DNA of 64,000 nt from Deinandra increscens subsp. villosa (GCA_039602395.1 JBCNJP010000019.1:8510997-8574996); one strand, 5' to 3'. Shown: positions 36,359-46,667, counted from the stretch's first letter. A program made the numbers and translations. Notes: generated from the sequence alone by a model not told the origin.

Positions 36359-37394
36359 TAACTATCGTTAGTTTTAGATGACGTGTCTTCCAACATGACA
36401 GTCTACATGTCCTCTTTTTGATGACTTGGCAAACCCATCCCTAACCATCAATTTCTTTAGAACCCTAATCCACCAAATTCCCCAAATCCACTCTCCGCCA
36501 TCGTATGACACCACCACCATCGTATGACAACTGACAACCACCGAAGAAATCAGCTCTTCTGTCGCACCGCCGTGGTAAGACGTATCTCCAGCTCCTCCGT
36601 CGCCATTGATTTCTCCGATTCACCGGCGGGGCTACGGTATGTAGCAGGCAACTGTTCCTGCAGCTAGTAGATTCCGTTAGCGCGAAACTCACATTATCTT
36701 CGGATCTAGTAACTCATCGCTTTCAGTTATCCAAAACCAGTCAAAATCGAGGCTCGAAGCTAGTTTTATCCGGCGGTGTTGTTCGTCGTGCGTCTCCGGA
36801 TAAATTAAAAAAATACTTTATCCGGTCAATTATCTTGATCTATTCCTTTCCTGTTTCGTCATTTACGATTTTACTCTCCTACTTCAGCTTCCAATCGTTT
36901 GATCCGCTGTGTTGTTATTGATTCATCATGATGATGATTGCATATTGCTTTTAATTCGAGTAGTTAGTTTTGTATGCAGACGCAGAAATCGAGGGAAGAT
37001 TATCTGTTCATTCAATCGTGTTAACCTGATTTCGTATGGTGGTAGACGACCGGAGTAGTGGGTGGGTTAATATGAAGGTAAACCGAATTGTAGTTTTTGT
37101 GTGTGAATTTGGGAATTAGGGTGGGTTAATCAAACACGAAGGTCGATGAATGGATGGCTTTTTTATGGTTGTAGAGGTGGTAGACGGCCGGAGATAAGGG
37201 CTGCGGCGATGGATGTGGCGGTGGGACCGCCAGAGATAAAGGTTGCGGCGGCAGAAGATGGTTGTAGTGGTGGTAGAGGGTGAGGGAAAATAAGAGAGTA
37301 AAAAATAAAAAATGTATTTTAATGGGGAAATTACTTGAACTGTCACGTGGAAATAAAAAACTAAAAAAAATAAGAGTATTTCATATCATCTGCT
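36359..37394. other. Body of the long-inverted-repeat element
   Basis: Contains CCACC/GCCGCC-rich patches that resemble captured 5' UTR or exon sequence. Reading frames such as 36465-36692 and 37116-37346 (minus) are low in complexity and carry no domain. Confidence 0.45.
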
Positions 37395-37757
37395 ATGTCA
37401 GTAGAGATTTAACGGTGTTAAAAAAGTTAACCGGAGGATCACCAGAAAAAATAGGTTGAATAGATAGGACCATAAAAAAAAACTTAAATAGGATTATTGT
37501 AGGCCAATAATTTGCCGCGAGTTTTTTGAACATGTACGGACTTTTAAAGTCATTTTATTGTTTTAGAAAAATAAAATAATAATAAGAACATGAAAATAGA
37601 TGCAATAAAAAATTACATTATGTGAGTAAACTATTTCATATATTTTTTTTATTAACAAGCTAAATAATCACGCATAAAGTTTGTAGGATTTGACCATAAC
37701 ATTTTGATTGATTGGAGAGTAACTATTTTAGGGTGGGTGCTGCTAATTTAACAGCTA

Positions 37758-37958
37758 AATACGCTACGTATTAAGCAATACGCTGCGTATTAAGCAATAC
37801 GCAGCGTATAAGGCCTAATTAATTCTGCAGACATTCTATACGCTGCGTATTACGGAATACGCAGCGTATGGAATGTTTTAATCACGACATCATCATTAAA
37901 CGGAGATGATTAGTGTTTTACGCTCAACACGCTGCGTATTAAGCAATACGCAACGTAT
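37758..37958. repeat. Palindrome cluster 1
   Basis: Four exact ATACGC(T/A)GCGTAT copies (about 37782, 37796, 37841, 37857) and three variants. They are arranged in inverted pairs joined by TAAGCA or CGGA, just inside the left end of the mosaic element. Confidence 0.9.
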
Positions 37959-38025
37959 GAAAACCTTAAATAACCATCCAAGTTAATTATTTTCAAACAA
38001 TCTTATAAGCTAAGACCCGGCAAAG

Positions 38026-38231
38026 ATGTCGAAACGTCACGAGGTAAACGACGGTGAATATCATTCACAACGTACCGTAAAGTCCTCGAAGTTGGTTATA
38101 AAAAGTTGATGGAAAAGTTGTTGGAAGGTAACACATTAAATACGGGCGACGATTTGAAGGAGACATGTGCGGCATACCGGCGGTACATGGCCGACCAAAT
38201 ATATCGGTGTCGTTTTGAACCAGATTTGTAG
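38026..38231 (+). pseudogene. Small frameshifted ORF of the mosaic element
   Basis: Starts MSKRHEVNDGEYHSQRTVKS and, after a one-step frame change near 38090, continues YKKLMEKLLEGNTLNTGDDL and AAYRRYMADQIYRCRFEPDL with TAG at 38231. No family recognised. It lies between palindrome cluster 1 and the PB1-like ORF. Confidence 0.4.
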
Positions 38232-38391
38232 TGCTGTTAGTTTTTAGTTTAGTTTTATTTTGAACAAGATTGTCAGTGTAACCGTTATTTTATGAGTTTA
38301 ATTTTAACAATCTTCATTTATTACGGGACGTTTATTTTCAACATAAAATATAAAATATTTAAAAACACAAACACATTTAACTCTTAAAATT

Positions 38392-38877
38392 TTAAAACAG
38401 TTTTTTTGTTGCCTTGGAGGTTGAGGCGTCCCATTTCGCCCGGGTCTTCGGGTAGTCTTTTTCAGTCTTTGCTCCCAGCTCACTGTCAATGACGTAGACG
38501 TCAACACTTCTGATGTCTTCATTTATGAAAGAAATCAGACGACCAACGTCCATATTATTTGTTAACGGTTCGAGACCGCTGTCAAGATCAAGATAAGGGT
38601 TTTTATAATAAAACCATATGTTGTTTGTAGTTTCATACCCCAGATGTGGCATGATTAGGCTCATATCATAAAATCTAAACTCATTCACATCGCAGTAATC
38701 CGCCAAAGTACAACAGCCTTCAACGTATCTCCTTCCCGGTAAATCTGTAAAATGACCGTAATGATAGATTTTTAAAGTAAAATATCTTGAATCACGGTTG
38801 TATGCATCATCCACGATTAAACCGAGGTAACGTTGATTAGTCGATCGAATCGTCCACGATCTCCTTCCGAAACTCAT
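38392..38877 (-). CDS. PB1-like domain protein of a MULE (opposite strand)
   Basis: 161 aa, single exon, intact. Residues about 35-130 match the PB1-like domain found at the N-terminus of plant MULE proteins: RYFTLKIYHYGHFTDLPGRR, YCDVNEFRFYDMSLIMPHLG, then NIWFYYKNPYLDLDSGLEPL. The same order appears in the plus-strand gene at 43809-44334, with roughly half the residues shared, so the two are diverged relatives inside one element. It stands alone here, without the zinc finger or transposase usually fused to it. Function is unknown. It could be a cut-off N-terminal exon of an older, inverted element. Confidence 0.7.
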   Translation of the reverse strand: MSFGRRSWTIRSTNQRYLGLIVDDAYNRDSRYFTLKIYHYGHFTDLPGRRYVEGCCTLADYCDVNEFRFYDMSLIMPHLGYETTNNIWFYYKNPYLDLDSGLEPLTNNMDVGRLISFINEDIRSVDVYVIDSELGAKTEKDYPKTRAKWDASTSKATKKLF

Positions 38878-39002
38878 GTCGTATTGGTGAAGTATTTTGA
38901 GAGATTGCGGGCAGTTTTCTGTAAACGGTATATTTTATGTGATATATACATCCGTTGATGACCATACTACTTATACCCGTGGCCAAATTTCAAAAAACTA
39001 AC

Positions 39003-39173
39003 ATACGCAGCGTATTTAGCCATACTCAGCGTATTACTTTATTATTGCCCCCCACTATTCATCAACAGTGTATCTGCATGTGAAGCTGGTCATTATTGAA
39101 GTAATACGCAGCGTATTGTCTAATACGCTGCGTATAGGCCGTTATACTCAACGTATTGTCTTATACGCTGCGT
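39003..39173. repeat. Palindrome cluster 2
   Basis: Exact copies at about 39004, 39104, 39121 and 39159, plus variants at about 39023 and 39142. It lies between the divergently transcribed PB1-like ORF and the MULE transposase gene, where both promoters would be. Confidence 0.9.
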
Positions 39174-39446
39174 ATTACTTTAATAATCATTCGCTTCACA
39201 TGCTGGAACACTGTTATCCTTTGAAATGAAATGTCCTTTGAAATGAAATGATCGAAATGGAATATCAACGTTCCTAGTGTGCAATGATATCGATAAATAT
39301 CGAATATCATTCCTTTACCTATATATTACGCGTATTGCAGAACCACTCTTTTACGTATATATCGATACAGTCTTTCATTTCTCTTTTAGTTATTTGAAGT
39401 TATTCGTTCCGCTTGTTTGGAAAAAATTACAAATTTTGTTAGCATT

Positions 39447-41285
39447 ATGTCGCTTTGGAATATATTCTCGAATGACGAGCCTCTCGATTTAAACCAGCCG
39501 GCACAACACGTAAGCAAAGTTATTTTCATTTTGAACTTTTATTTTTATAATGTTCTATATAAAACAGCGGATATTATTTTTTTTGAAGGATGAATACGCG
39601 GTTCAACTTTATCAACGGTCGTATTCCCAACCGGCCATTGATTTAAACCAGGCAAGAGTTAAAATTTATAATATGTACTAAATTATTATATTTAAAGTAA
39701 TATTAGTTTAACTTATATTTATTTTTGTATTTTTCTATTTATAAGGAGCCACCTCGAATAGAAAGTCATTACCCTTCGATTTCAGAACCGACGTTTGATT
39801 TAAACCAGGCAAGTAGTGGGGTTCAGAAAACATTGTGTTTACTTTATTTATAATTAAAATAATTACTTCGATATTTTGTATTTTTATAGATACCCGAAAG
39901 TTATTATGACACTCAATATTCTCATTTTTACGGTGAGCATTCGTCATGGGCCCTCCCTGCCGGTTCTCAATATGATACTCAATATTCCCACTTTCACGGT
40001 GAGAATTCGTCATGGGCCGGCCCCGGCGGTTCTCAGTATGAGAATCAGTACCATGGAGATGCCGAACCTGAAACAAACGCGCAATATGGTAATGAGGATT
40101 CTGATACAGATGAGTTCGACGAGTTTGGTGTACGCAAAGTATACCCACCGGATGTCGACTACATGACCCACCAGGTAATTTATTTATTTATACTAAATTA
40201 AATCGGTCCAAGTAATTAACTTGGCAGATAATTAATCGTATTTATTTTAAAATAATTTTTGTATAGATATTTAAAACCTTTGACGACCTCTTCGATTGGG
40301 TCAAGCAAAAAGGCAGAGAAAATGGTTACGCGCTAAACAGAAGACGGACCAACCCGAATAAATTATTAGGCAAGGTGGGTAAAGGTTAGATAAAGTGTGA
40401 TCGTTCAGGAAAATTAGAAAGCGTAGCCAAAGTAAAAAAAACGGTAGTAAAAAATGCGGATGTCCATTCATGCTGTATGGTGTATACGACACTTTTCGTG
40501 CCGGATACGAGGTGGAAATTGAATGTGATTCACATAACCACCGGCCGAGTCGACATCTTGAGGCTCACGCCTACGTAAGGAGACTAAGACCTCAGGAAGA
40601 TTCCTTGGTTGGTAACCTTATGAGCCAAAATATGCCCCCGCGAAACATTTTATCAGCGATAAAGAATGAATATCCTGATAATGTTTCGACATTAAAAACA
40701 ATATATAACGCCCAAGATAAAATAAAGGCGAGCAGACGTTACGGTAACACGCCTATGGAAATTTTCCAAAACAAGCTTCAAAGTAAGGGTTACGTGTATC
40801 ACATCCGAGCTGACCCAGTTACCGACATAACGCAGGAGATTTTCTTCGTTAGTCCAACGGGTTACACGTGTTGGCGGGCGTTCCCGCATGTTTTGATTAT
40901 TGACGCCACGTATAAAACAAATAAGTACAACCTTCCGCTGGTTGAACTGGTTGGCGTCACCCCCACAGGAAACTCATTCTTCTTTGCTCATGCCATTTTG
41001 AGCAATGAATGTCAAGACAGTTACACCTGGCTCCTTGAGGCTGTAAAGGACCTGTTATCGGATGTGTACCAGCCATCGGTTATAGTAACCGATAGAGAGT
41101 TGGCTCTCGTTAACGCTTGCGACAACGTATTTCCACAAGCAAATCACCAGCTTTGCAGGATACATATCTGGGATAACATTGCTAAACATTGGCAGAAGAG
41201 CTTCGGTGATTGCAAAGTGTACAGCTGGAAAAGTTTCCAGAAACATTGGTGGTATTTGGTTGACTCTCCAAATGAAACACAGTAT
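39447..41285 (+). pseudogene. MULE transposase (FAR1/MURA-type) gene, damaged
   Basis: Exons 39447-39509, 39589-39651, 39746-39808, 39890-40174 and from 40267. The first three are each exactly 63 bp. Exons 2 and 3 end in DLNQ, exon 1 holds LDLNQP, and introns 2 and 3 use GC donors. Exon 4 has an internal repeat (DTQYSHFYGEHSSW / DTQYSHFHGENSSW) and an acidic end. Exon 5 enters a FAR1-like zinc region (WVKQKGRENGYALNRRRT), is cut by TAG at 40387 and frame-shifted near the A-run at 40436, then stays open as CGCPFMLYGVYDTFRAGYEV and on. The MULE catalytic core follows: HVLIIDATYKTNKYNLPLVE (first Asp), SVIVTDRELALVNACDNVF (second Asp) and HQLCRIHIWDNIAKHW. At 41285 it runs into foreign leader sequence, and the C-terminal SWIM zinc finger is missing. 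Confidence 0.85.
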
Positions 41286-41438
41286 CATTTTCTTTCAATC
41301 CCACCCTCTCTACGTAAATTATTTTCAATGACAAACCAGAAAATCAGAAAATCTCCGTGCTATAAATACCCCTCTATTCCCTCTATAATGTTCACATTTT
41401 CTTTCAATCCCACCCTCTCTACGTAAATTATTTTCAAT
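41286..41438 (+). promoter_or_regulatory. Promoter-like insert with 44-bp direct repeats and TATA box
   Basis: The same 44 bp (CATTTTCTTTCAATCCCACC and on) stands at 41286-41329 and 41395-41438. Between them is TATAAATACC (41361), about 80 bp before an ATG at 41439, which opens the next ORF. It reads as the promoter and 5' UTR of the downstream gene, part of it duplicated when the transposase C-terminus was lost. Confidence 0.6.
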
Positions 41439-41788
41439 ATGTCATGGAGCTAGGAAGAAGAACTCAGGTTGGCTCAAGCTTGGTGGGAGACATTTCCCGA
41501 CTACTTCCAACGTAACCCTCAAGCTACCTACAATAGTTTATGGCCTGATGTTGCTGGCAGATTTCACGATCTAATGGGTCGTCACCGAGATAGTCGGGCG
41601 TGTAACGCACAATGGAACAAGATGCTAAGAAAATAACAACGTTCTATACTCACTACAATGCAGCCGTTACAAACCGGGCTGAAAACGTGATGGCCGAGGC
41701 ACTCCAAGCGTACCGACAAACAACCAGAAAAGACTTTGATATTATTCCGGTTTGGGACTTTCTAAAAGGTCACGATGCGTTTGTTTAG
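41439..41788 (+). pseudogene. NAM-associated / Myb-like element ORF, broken
   Basis: ATG TCA TGG AGC is followed by TAG at codon 5. The frame then continues EEELRLAQAWWETFPDYFQR, GRFHDLMGRHRDSRACNAQW and NKMLRK. A one-base slip in the A-run near 41632 leads to FYTHYNAAVTNRAENVMAEA, QAYRQTTRKDFDIIPVWDFL and a TAG at 41786. The AW(xx)S-like start and YNxAxxNR...A..AY...F..PVW pattern match the no-apical-meristem-associated proteins that accompany plant DNA transposons. It is related in type, not in sequence, to 34075-35424. Confidence 0.6.
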
Positions 41789-41914
41789 AAAAAATGGTTT
41801 CAATATGTGTTTTGACTGTTTTTATGTATTTTTAAGTTTGTAATGTGTGATAAAGAATACCGGTATCGTTGTTTATTTTGAATAAGAGCTGAATCATACT
41901 TTGAGGTTTTTATT

Positions 41915-42010
41915 TTTAGGTTCTTATTTTTAACTTATTTTTAGGTTCTTATTTTTAACTTATTTTTAGGTTCTTATTTTTATTTTTATGTTCTTATTTT
42001 TAGGTTCTAA
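41915..42010. repeat. Short tandem repeat, about 22-bp unit
   Basis: Three to four units of TTATTTTTAGGTTCTTATTT just after the broken ORF. Confidence 0.8.
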
Positions 42011-42042
42011 ATATAAAAACAACAAGAAATAAAAAAAAATTT

Positions 42043-42105
42043 AATACGCTGCGTATTGTTACATACGCTGCGTATAGGGTTCTGCGTATAGCGTATACGC
42101 AACCA
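42043..42105. repeat. Palindrome cluster 3
   Basis: Two exact copies (42044, 42063) and a scrambled GCGTATAGCGTATACGC. Located directly before the transcribed leader of the ORF1/PB1-like gene. Confidence 0.85.
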
Positions 42106-42432
42106 TCTATGCCCATTCTCACAACCATCACCAAAAAAACCCAGCAGCTTCTTGAGCATCTTTCCAAATTCGATTCAGTCTTCCAATCTGCGAAAAAGGT
42201 ATGTTATATTTCAATTCTACCCCATTATTAGCAACTATTATGTTTATTCAATCCGAGTTTCTATACTTTTGATTTTAACTAAAAGATTTTATTTTGGGTA
42301 TTTTTATTTTTGAGATGTTAACACGAATTCTGTTGCTACTATGAATTGATTGAACGAACATAGACACCCTGTGTTTAAATACGATTTGAATGGTTCAAAA
42401 ATCGACGATTTTCCTGGAAAACAGAAGAACAA

Positions 42433-42611
42433 TACGCTGCGTTTTAGGCAATACGCAGCGTATTGTTCTAACATACATCCACCCTGTAACGGAAATTTAT
42501 ATGCAGAACTTCAGAAGTAGTAAGAACAATACGCTGCGTATGGGTTAATACGCTGCGTTTTGTTCAGACGAAAGAACAATACGCTGCGTAATTATCAATA
42601 CGCTGCGTATT
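42433..42611. repeat. Palindrome cluster 4
   Basis: Three exact copies (about 42452, 42530, 42598) and three variants ending GTTT or GTAA. It sits in what looks like an intron or leader just before the acceptor TTTCTTAG at 42665-42672. Confidence 0.85.
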
Positions 42612-42677
42612 GTTTATCATTTTTTTTTTGTTAAGCTGACCTTTTAGAGGTTGTTTGTTTGGTGTTTCTTAGGTACT

Positions 42678-44334
42678 ATGGCAGGTGTTGATAACCACGA
42701 GTGGCTGCAGTTCGACAATCATTCGGACGAGTTCAGGAAACTAAGTAAACTTAGGAGATTAAAGATTGGGTCACCATTTTATCTAGACGAGAGTGTTCTT
42801 GCTCAGTGTGAGGGCATGGAGAGGTACGAGTCGTATGTTGGCGAGGGCCCATGGAGACGGCTGTTCGGGATGGTTAAGAACCATATGTTCTTTTTTTTGA
42901 TAATGGAGTTCCTGGCAACTTTTTTCTATAAACCTAGAAAGAATGCCCCAGTTCAGGGGCCATTCAAACGCAACGAACCTGAACCAACCCAGGTCCGTTT
43001 CAACATTGGCGGTACCCAGTATGAGTTAACCCTAAGGCAGTTTGCGACGGTGTCGGGCTTATACACGTCGGAAGATTTGGGTACTCCGGTGTACCGTGAG
43101 ACTGTTTCTGCCGTTAACCAAAACGTGCTGGAAGGATGGTGAAACATAGTTTCAGAGGAGAGGTGGAAATCGAGGGGGCCCAACCGTATTGCGACATGTT
43201 CTGACTCTTTCTTGAAGTTATTTCAAAAGCTGATTGCTAACTCAATAAACCCACGTGTTAGGAGTCAGGATGTGGTAGGCATACAAGATCTGTTTTTCTT
43301 GTATTGTCTTGCTAACCACCAGCCGTGTGCACTTGCACACTGTCTTGCAGAGCTTTTCAGCACCCAGGCGAGCATCAAGGGGGATAATATTTGTTGTGGA
43401 GGGTTGATTACTACCATTGCCCATAACCTTGGTGTTAGCCTGTCGGATGCTAATCGGGTCGGTCCAGTTACAACCCCTCGCATTTTGGACCACAGATGTC
43501 TTTGCAACATTAAAGTTGCAATGAAGTTACGGGGAGACGATGGGGATTATTACCGTGTGCGTGATCCGCAACCTCATGGGCAGGATGCTGGGGGCGTTGG
43601 AGCCAGCGGGTCTGGTGCCGGATACGATTATATGGCTGATGAGGGAGTGGCACACTCTCAGAACGAGAGACGACATCAGTATCCGGCGCTGACGCTGCCT
43701 GATGCTTTGGCTGACAGGTTAGACCCCTTTTCTATATATTTTGTATTAATTATATTCACTTATTTTTCATTTACTAATTAACTTTAAATTATTAAATTTG
43801 ATTTACAGGTTGGACCGTATTGACATAGGCGTCCACAATATCAGACAGACGCAGTACAATGATCAGGAGGGCGGGTTACTGGTTGATGCTGTATATGCAG
43901 GCAACGCAGATTATTTCACCTTAAGGATTCACCATGGAGGTGAATTCACGGATGCACCTGGGAGGAGTTACGAGGGCGGTGTGTGTAATTTCGTTGACTA
44001 CCTACACGTGAATATGTTTGCATTTTCTTATATGTCCTTAATCATGCATGATCTCGGGTATGATAATCGGACCAATATTTGGTTCTACTATAAGCCCGAT
44101 GATAGTCGAAATCTTGATAGGGGCTTGCAGATGTTAGCCAACGACTTGGACGCATATTGTCTCAGTTCCTGCAATAGTCCAGATAACAGGATAATGCAGG
44201 TCTTTGTTGTGCGATGTCCGAAAGGTGCGAAGACCGGCAGAGACTACTTACGCAACAGGCATCCATACCATCCCGGCAAAAACCCGCCTCCAAGACGAAA
44301 TCTAATGAAGGAGTTTATGGAACGGATTGGTTGA
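42678..44334 (+). pseudogene. Athila-ORF1-like protein joined to a PB1-like domain
   Basis: Exon 1 is 42678-43717 and exon 2 is 43809-44334 (GT-AG, in-frame), for 521 aa. Residues about 10-300 match the family known as Arabidopsis retrotransposon ORF-1 (Athila): KLRRLKIGSPFYLDESVLAQ, FLATFFYKPRKNAPVQGPF, QVRFNIGGTQYELTLRQFAT, VSGLYTSEDLG and a long helical part. A Gly/Ser/Ala-rich linker follows (GQDAGGVGASGSGAGYDYMA). Exon 2 is a PB1-like domain (DYFTLRIHHGGEFTDAPGRS, FSYMSLIMHDLGYDNRTNIW) ending GKNPPPRRNLMKEFMERIG. A single TGA at codon 155 (43140-43142) interrupts an otherwise clean frame. Palindrome clusters 3 and 4 lie upstream and cluster 5 downstream. ORF1 proteins of this type are usually described from gypsy elements. 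The pairing with PB1-like inside a MULE is unusual, and its function is unknown. Confidence 0.7.
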
Positions 44335-44753
44335 CCGAGTTTTGGTTTTCAATAAACCAGTTTCAATTTTTATATTTATTGAGTTTATGTTTGTATCGTG
44401 TAAAACCTTTTTTAAGTAATGGTATATTTTCTCGTGTGACCCTTCATAATTTGTATGCTAATAGTAGGGGCTTAGACGTCCAGAAATAATTATTCCAAAT
44501 ATTTAGTGATTGGCTCCTAACATATAAAACTATAAATTATTTTTAAAGTTACCAAATTATAATAAACAAACCAAAGAAACACAAAACTTTACAAAAAAAA
44601 AAAAAAATTACCCAAACCCTATACGCAGCGACAAATTTTTTTTTTACCCAAAAATAAATTTATATATAAATTATGTGTGTAAATTTTAATAAAAATAAGT
44701 TTATATATAAGTTATACAATATACAAAAGAACCACAAAAATAAAAAAACCCAA

Positions 44754-44873
44754 TACGCTGCGTATAGGGCAATACGCAGCGTATAGGGTCACGTCACCAG
44801 TCACCCGAAACAGAGAATGTCGGTCTGTCGGTGATCGTTCCTATACGCAGCGTATTGTCCTATACGCTGCGTA
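44754..44873. repeat. Palindrome cluster 5
   Basis: Exact copies at about 44754, 44771, 44843 and 44860 in two inverted pairs, plus a half copy at 44622. It lies just inside the right end of the mosaic element, mirroring cluster 1. Confidence 0.9.
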
Positions 44874-44906
44874 TAGGAATGTCAAATTAGCTGCTTCGCT
44901 ATTTTA

Positions 44907-46394
44907 TCACTAAGTTATTTTCTTTGACACTTAAGTTGTTTCATATTAATAAGAAAAGTTAGATTTAAATAATTCAAAGTGACTCATTAAGCCAATAACC
45001 CATAGTAACATCTTGATCAATAGTTTTGGTGATAAAAGTAGTGGCTCCCAAGGGGTTGTGAGCAAATCCAGCAAAGTGCAGTCGTAGTGATTTTAGCCGT
45101 TTAAAAAGAAAAAAAATAGTTTGATCAATAGTGCTCTTAGCTTTTACTTTTTACTTTCGTTACCAATAACAATCCTAATAACATAATGATCATAATTACT
45201 ATTACTATTACTACTATATACAGATTACAACTTATTGTACTATCTTTGTTGCTTAATTTATAACTTTCTAATGCTTCTTTGGTGTTGTTTTTGCCTAATA
45301 TAAAACACATTTATGCTTTCAAGCCTATAGTGTTTGGAGTTTTTAAAATTTTGTATTTAAGGTCTTTAAGTTTTGTACTTAAACGAATCAATCCTTATAC
45401 TAAGTTAACATTTTATACTCTTTTTATTGCCTAATGTACAACAACCTTATGCTTCTAAGATCTTATATTTTTTTTTTCAAATTGTACAACTAGTTTATGC
45501 TTCTAAGCCTATAGTTCTTGATCAATTTTTAATGTTATTACAGAATTTTTTTACTTCCGTGTTGCGTTGTAGCAGTGTAACTGATTTGTACACCGAAATT
45601 ATCACTGTGTGCTATGACAACGCGCGGATAATAAATCTTGTTATAAAGATACGATACACAACTGATATCCATTTATACACTTCACAATGTTTTTTCGTTT
45701 CAAATTGTATTAAAATAACATTTATATGATTACATATACATGTTTTGGAAAATCATATAAAAATCAATAATGAGTTCTTCTGTTTTGACTAGATTAGTTG
45801 TTGAAAGGGCCGCCCCTGATTTCTTTAATCGACAATGATTAACAATGTTTATAATTACTGTACAAAATATTTAAGAGCTTTTCCTTCTTCAGAATTCAGA
45901 GAGATAAATTATAATAATAGTGGATGGTCAAGTTATTCCCAGAGTTTTTATTTGTAAAGAGTGGTTGACTTTTGCATTTTATTTGACCTATTAAATTATG
46001 TAAAATTATTACCGCCTTTTTCAATAAAGCACCAAAGTGAGCCATCTTGGATAAACTAAAAAACTCAAAAAATACCATATATTATAATTAATTTCCCTAG
46101 TATATAAAGAAAAACCCGTAGAATAGTTTAAAGAAACCAGAAGTGTTTGTGTTATACTTATACTGCGTAAAATTGAATATTTGCTAATGAAGGTTGATTA
46201 CAATATAACAACAGATAAAGGATATCAAGCATCTAACATTAATCAAGTTGGTCACAGATTAATTTTAATTTGCGTACATACTTAGTAACAGTGGAAGTAT
46301 ATCTAAAAGTTTTGATAGTTAATCTCTGAGATTTTTTATGCGTTCAACGAATGAATTACTGTGGTCTGTAGGCGGACTCGAGAGCAAACTAAAC
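44907..46394. other. Gene-free AT-rich flank
   Basis: No recognisable gene or element. The ORF at 45427-45729 has no domain and skewed composition. Confidence 0.5.
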
Positions 46395-46484
46395 CTGATG
46401 CGCTGATGTGAGGCCGATGACTTCAGCATCAACTTCACTGAGAGAGGCGTGAAGAAGAATGACGACAAGTTGATTAGAATCCAT
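46395..46484 (-). CDS. Isolated first-exon-like fragment, unknown gene
   Basis: On the minus strand an ATG at 46484 opens 30 codons (MDSNQLVVILLHASLSEVDA and ten more) ending CAG before a GTTTAG donor-like site at 46394. Upstream, about 180 bp of leader-like sequence separates it from the LTR element inserted at 46668. No continuing exon was recognised to the left. It may be the truncated start of a gene whose promoter was split by the LTR insertion. Confidence 0.25.
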
Positions 46485-46667
46485 AGAGGTTGTTCGGCTA
46501 GGGTTTGTCAGAAAAGTCTCATACATTTCACATGGGTTCCGCTACTCGTCAGACGGTCGTCCGGTATATCTTCGAACGACCTTCTGGTTCTATTTGACGA
46601 AAAGAAAAATATAAGATTAAAAAATAGAAAAAGTAGTGTGTATAGGCGTATAGTAACACCAACAACC

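Larger units (their letters stand above)
35825..37520. mobile_element. Element with about 125-bp terminal inverted repeats
   Basis: 35825-35950 and 37395-37520 are inverse copies with moderate divergence (shared words TAATCC, TATTCAAC, TTTTTTCTG, TGATCCT/TGGTCCT, GTTAAC). The 1.7-kb body holds GC-rich, gene-like sequence (36440-36720 and 37130-37300) that is not recognisable as a known gene. Long inverted repeats around non-element sequence suggest a Mutator-like or Pack-MULE-type element. No target duplication was fixed. A Tourist MITE is nested just inside the left repeat. Confidence 0.6.
37731..44898 (+). mobile_element. Mutator-like mosaic element threaded with 13-bp palindromes
   Basis: Candidate limits are set by an 8-bp direct repeat CTATTTTA (37723-37730 and 44899-44906). 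It sits just outside matching inverted ends, GCTGCTAATTTAACA at left (37740) and TGTCAAATTAGCTGC at right (44880-44894). Inside, in order, are a short frameshifted ORF (+), a PB1-like ORF (-), a MULE transposase gene (+), a NAM-associated/Myb-like ORF (+) and an Athila-ORF1-like/PB1-like gene (+). The spacers carry at least 17 exact and about nine variant copies of ATACGC(T/A)GCGTAT. The longer genes have isolated nonsense or frameshift changes, so this copy is probably dead but not old. The exact ends need a second copy for confirmation. Confidence 0.6.

Noticed and set aside
45427..45729. 100-codon plus ORF.
   Set aside because: AT-driven composition (Phe, Ile, Leu, Tyr), no motif, no splice or promoter context.
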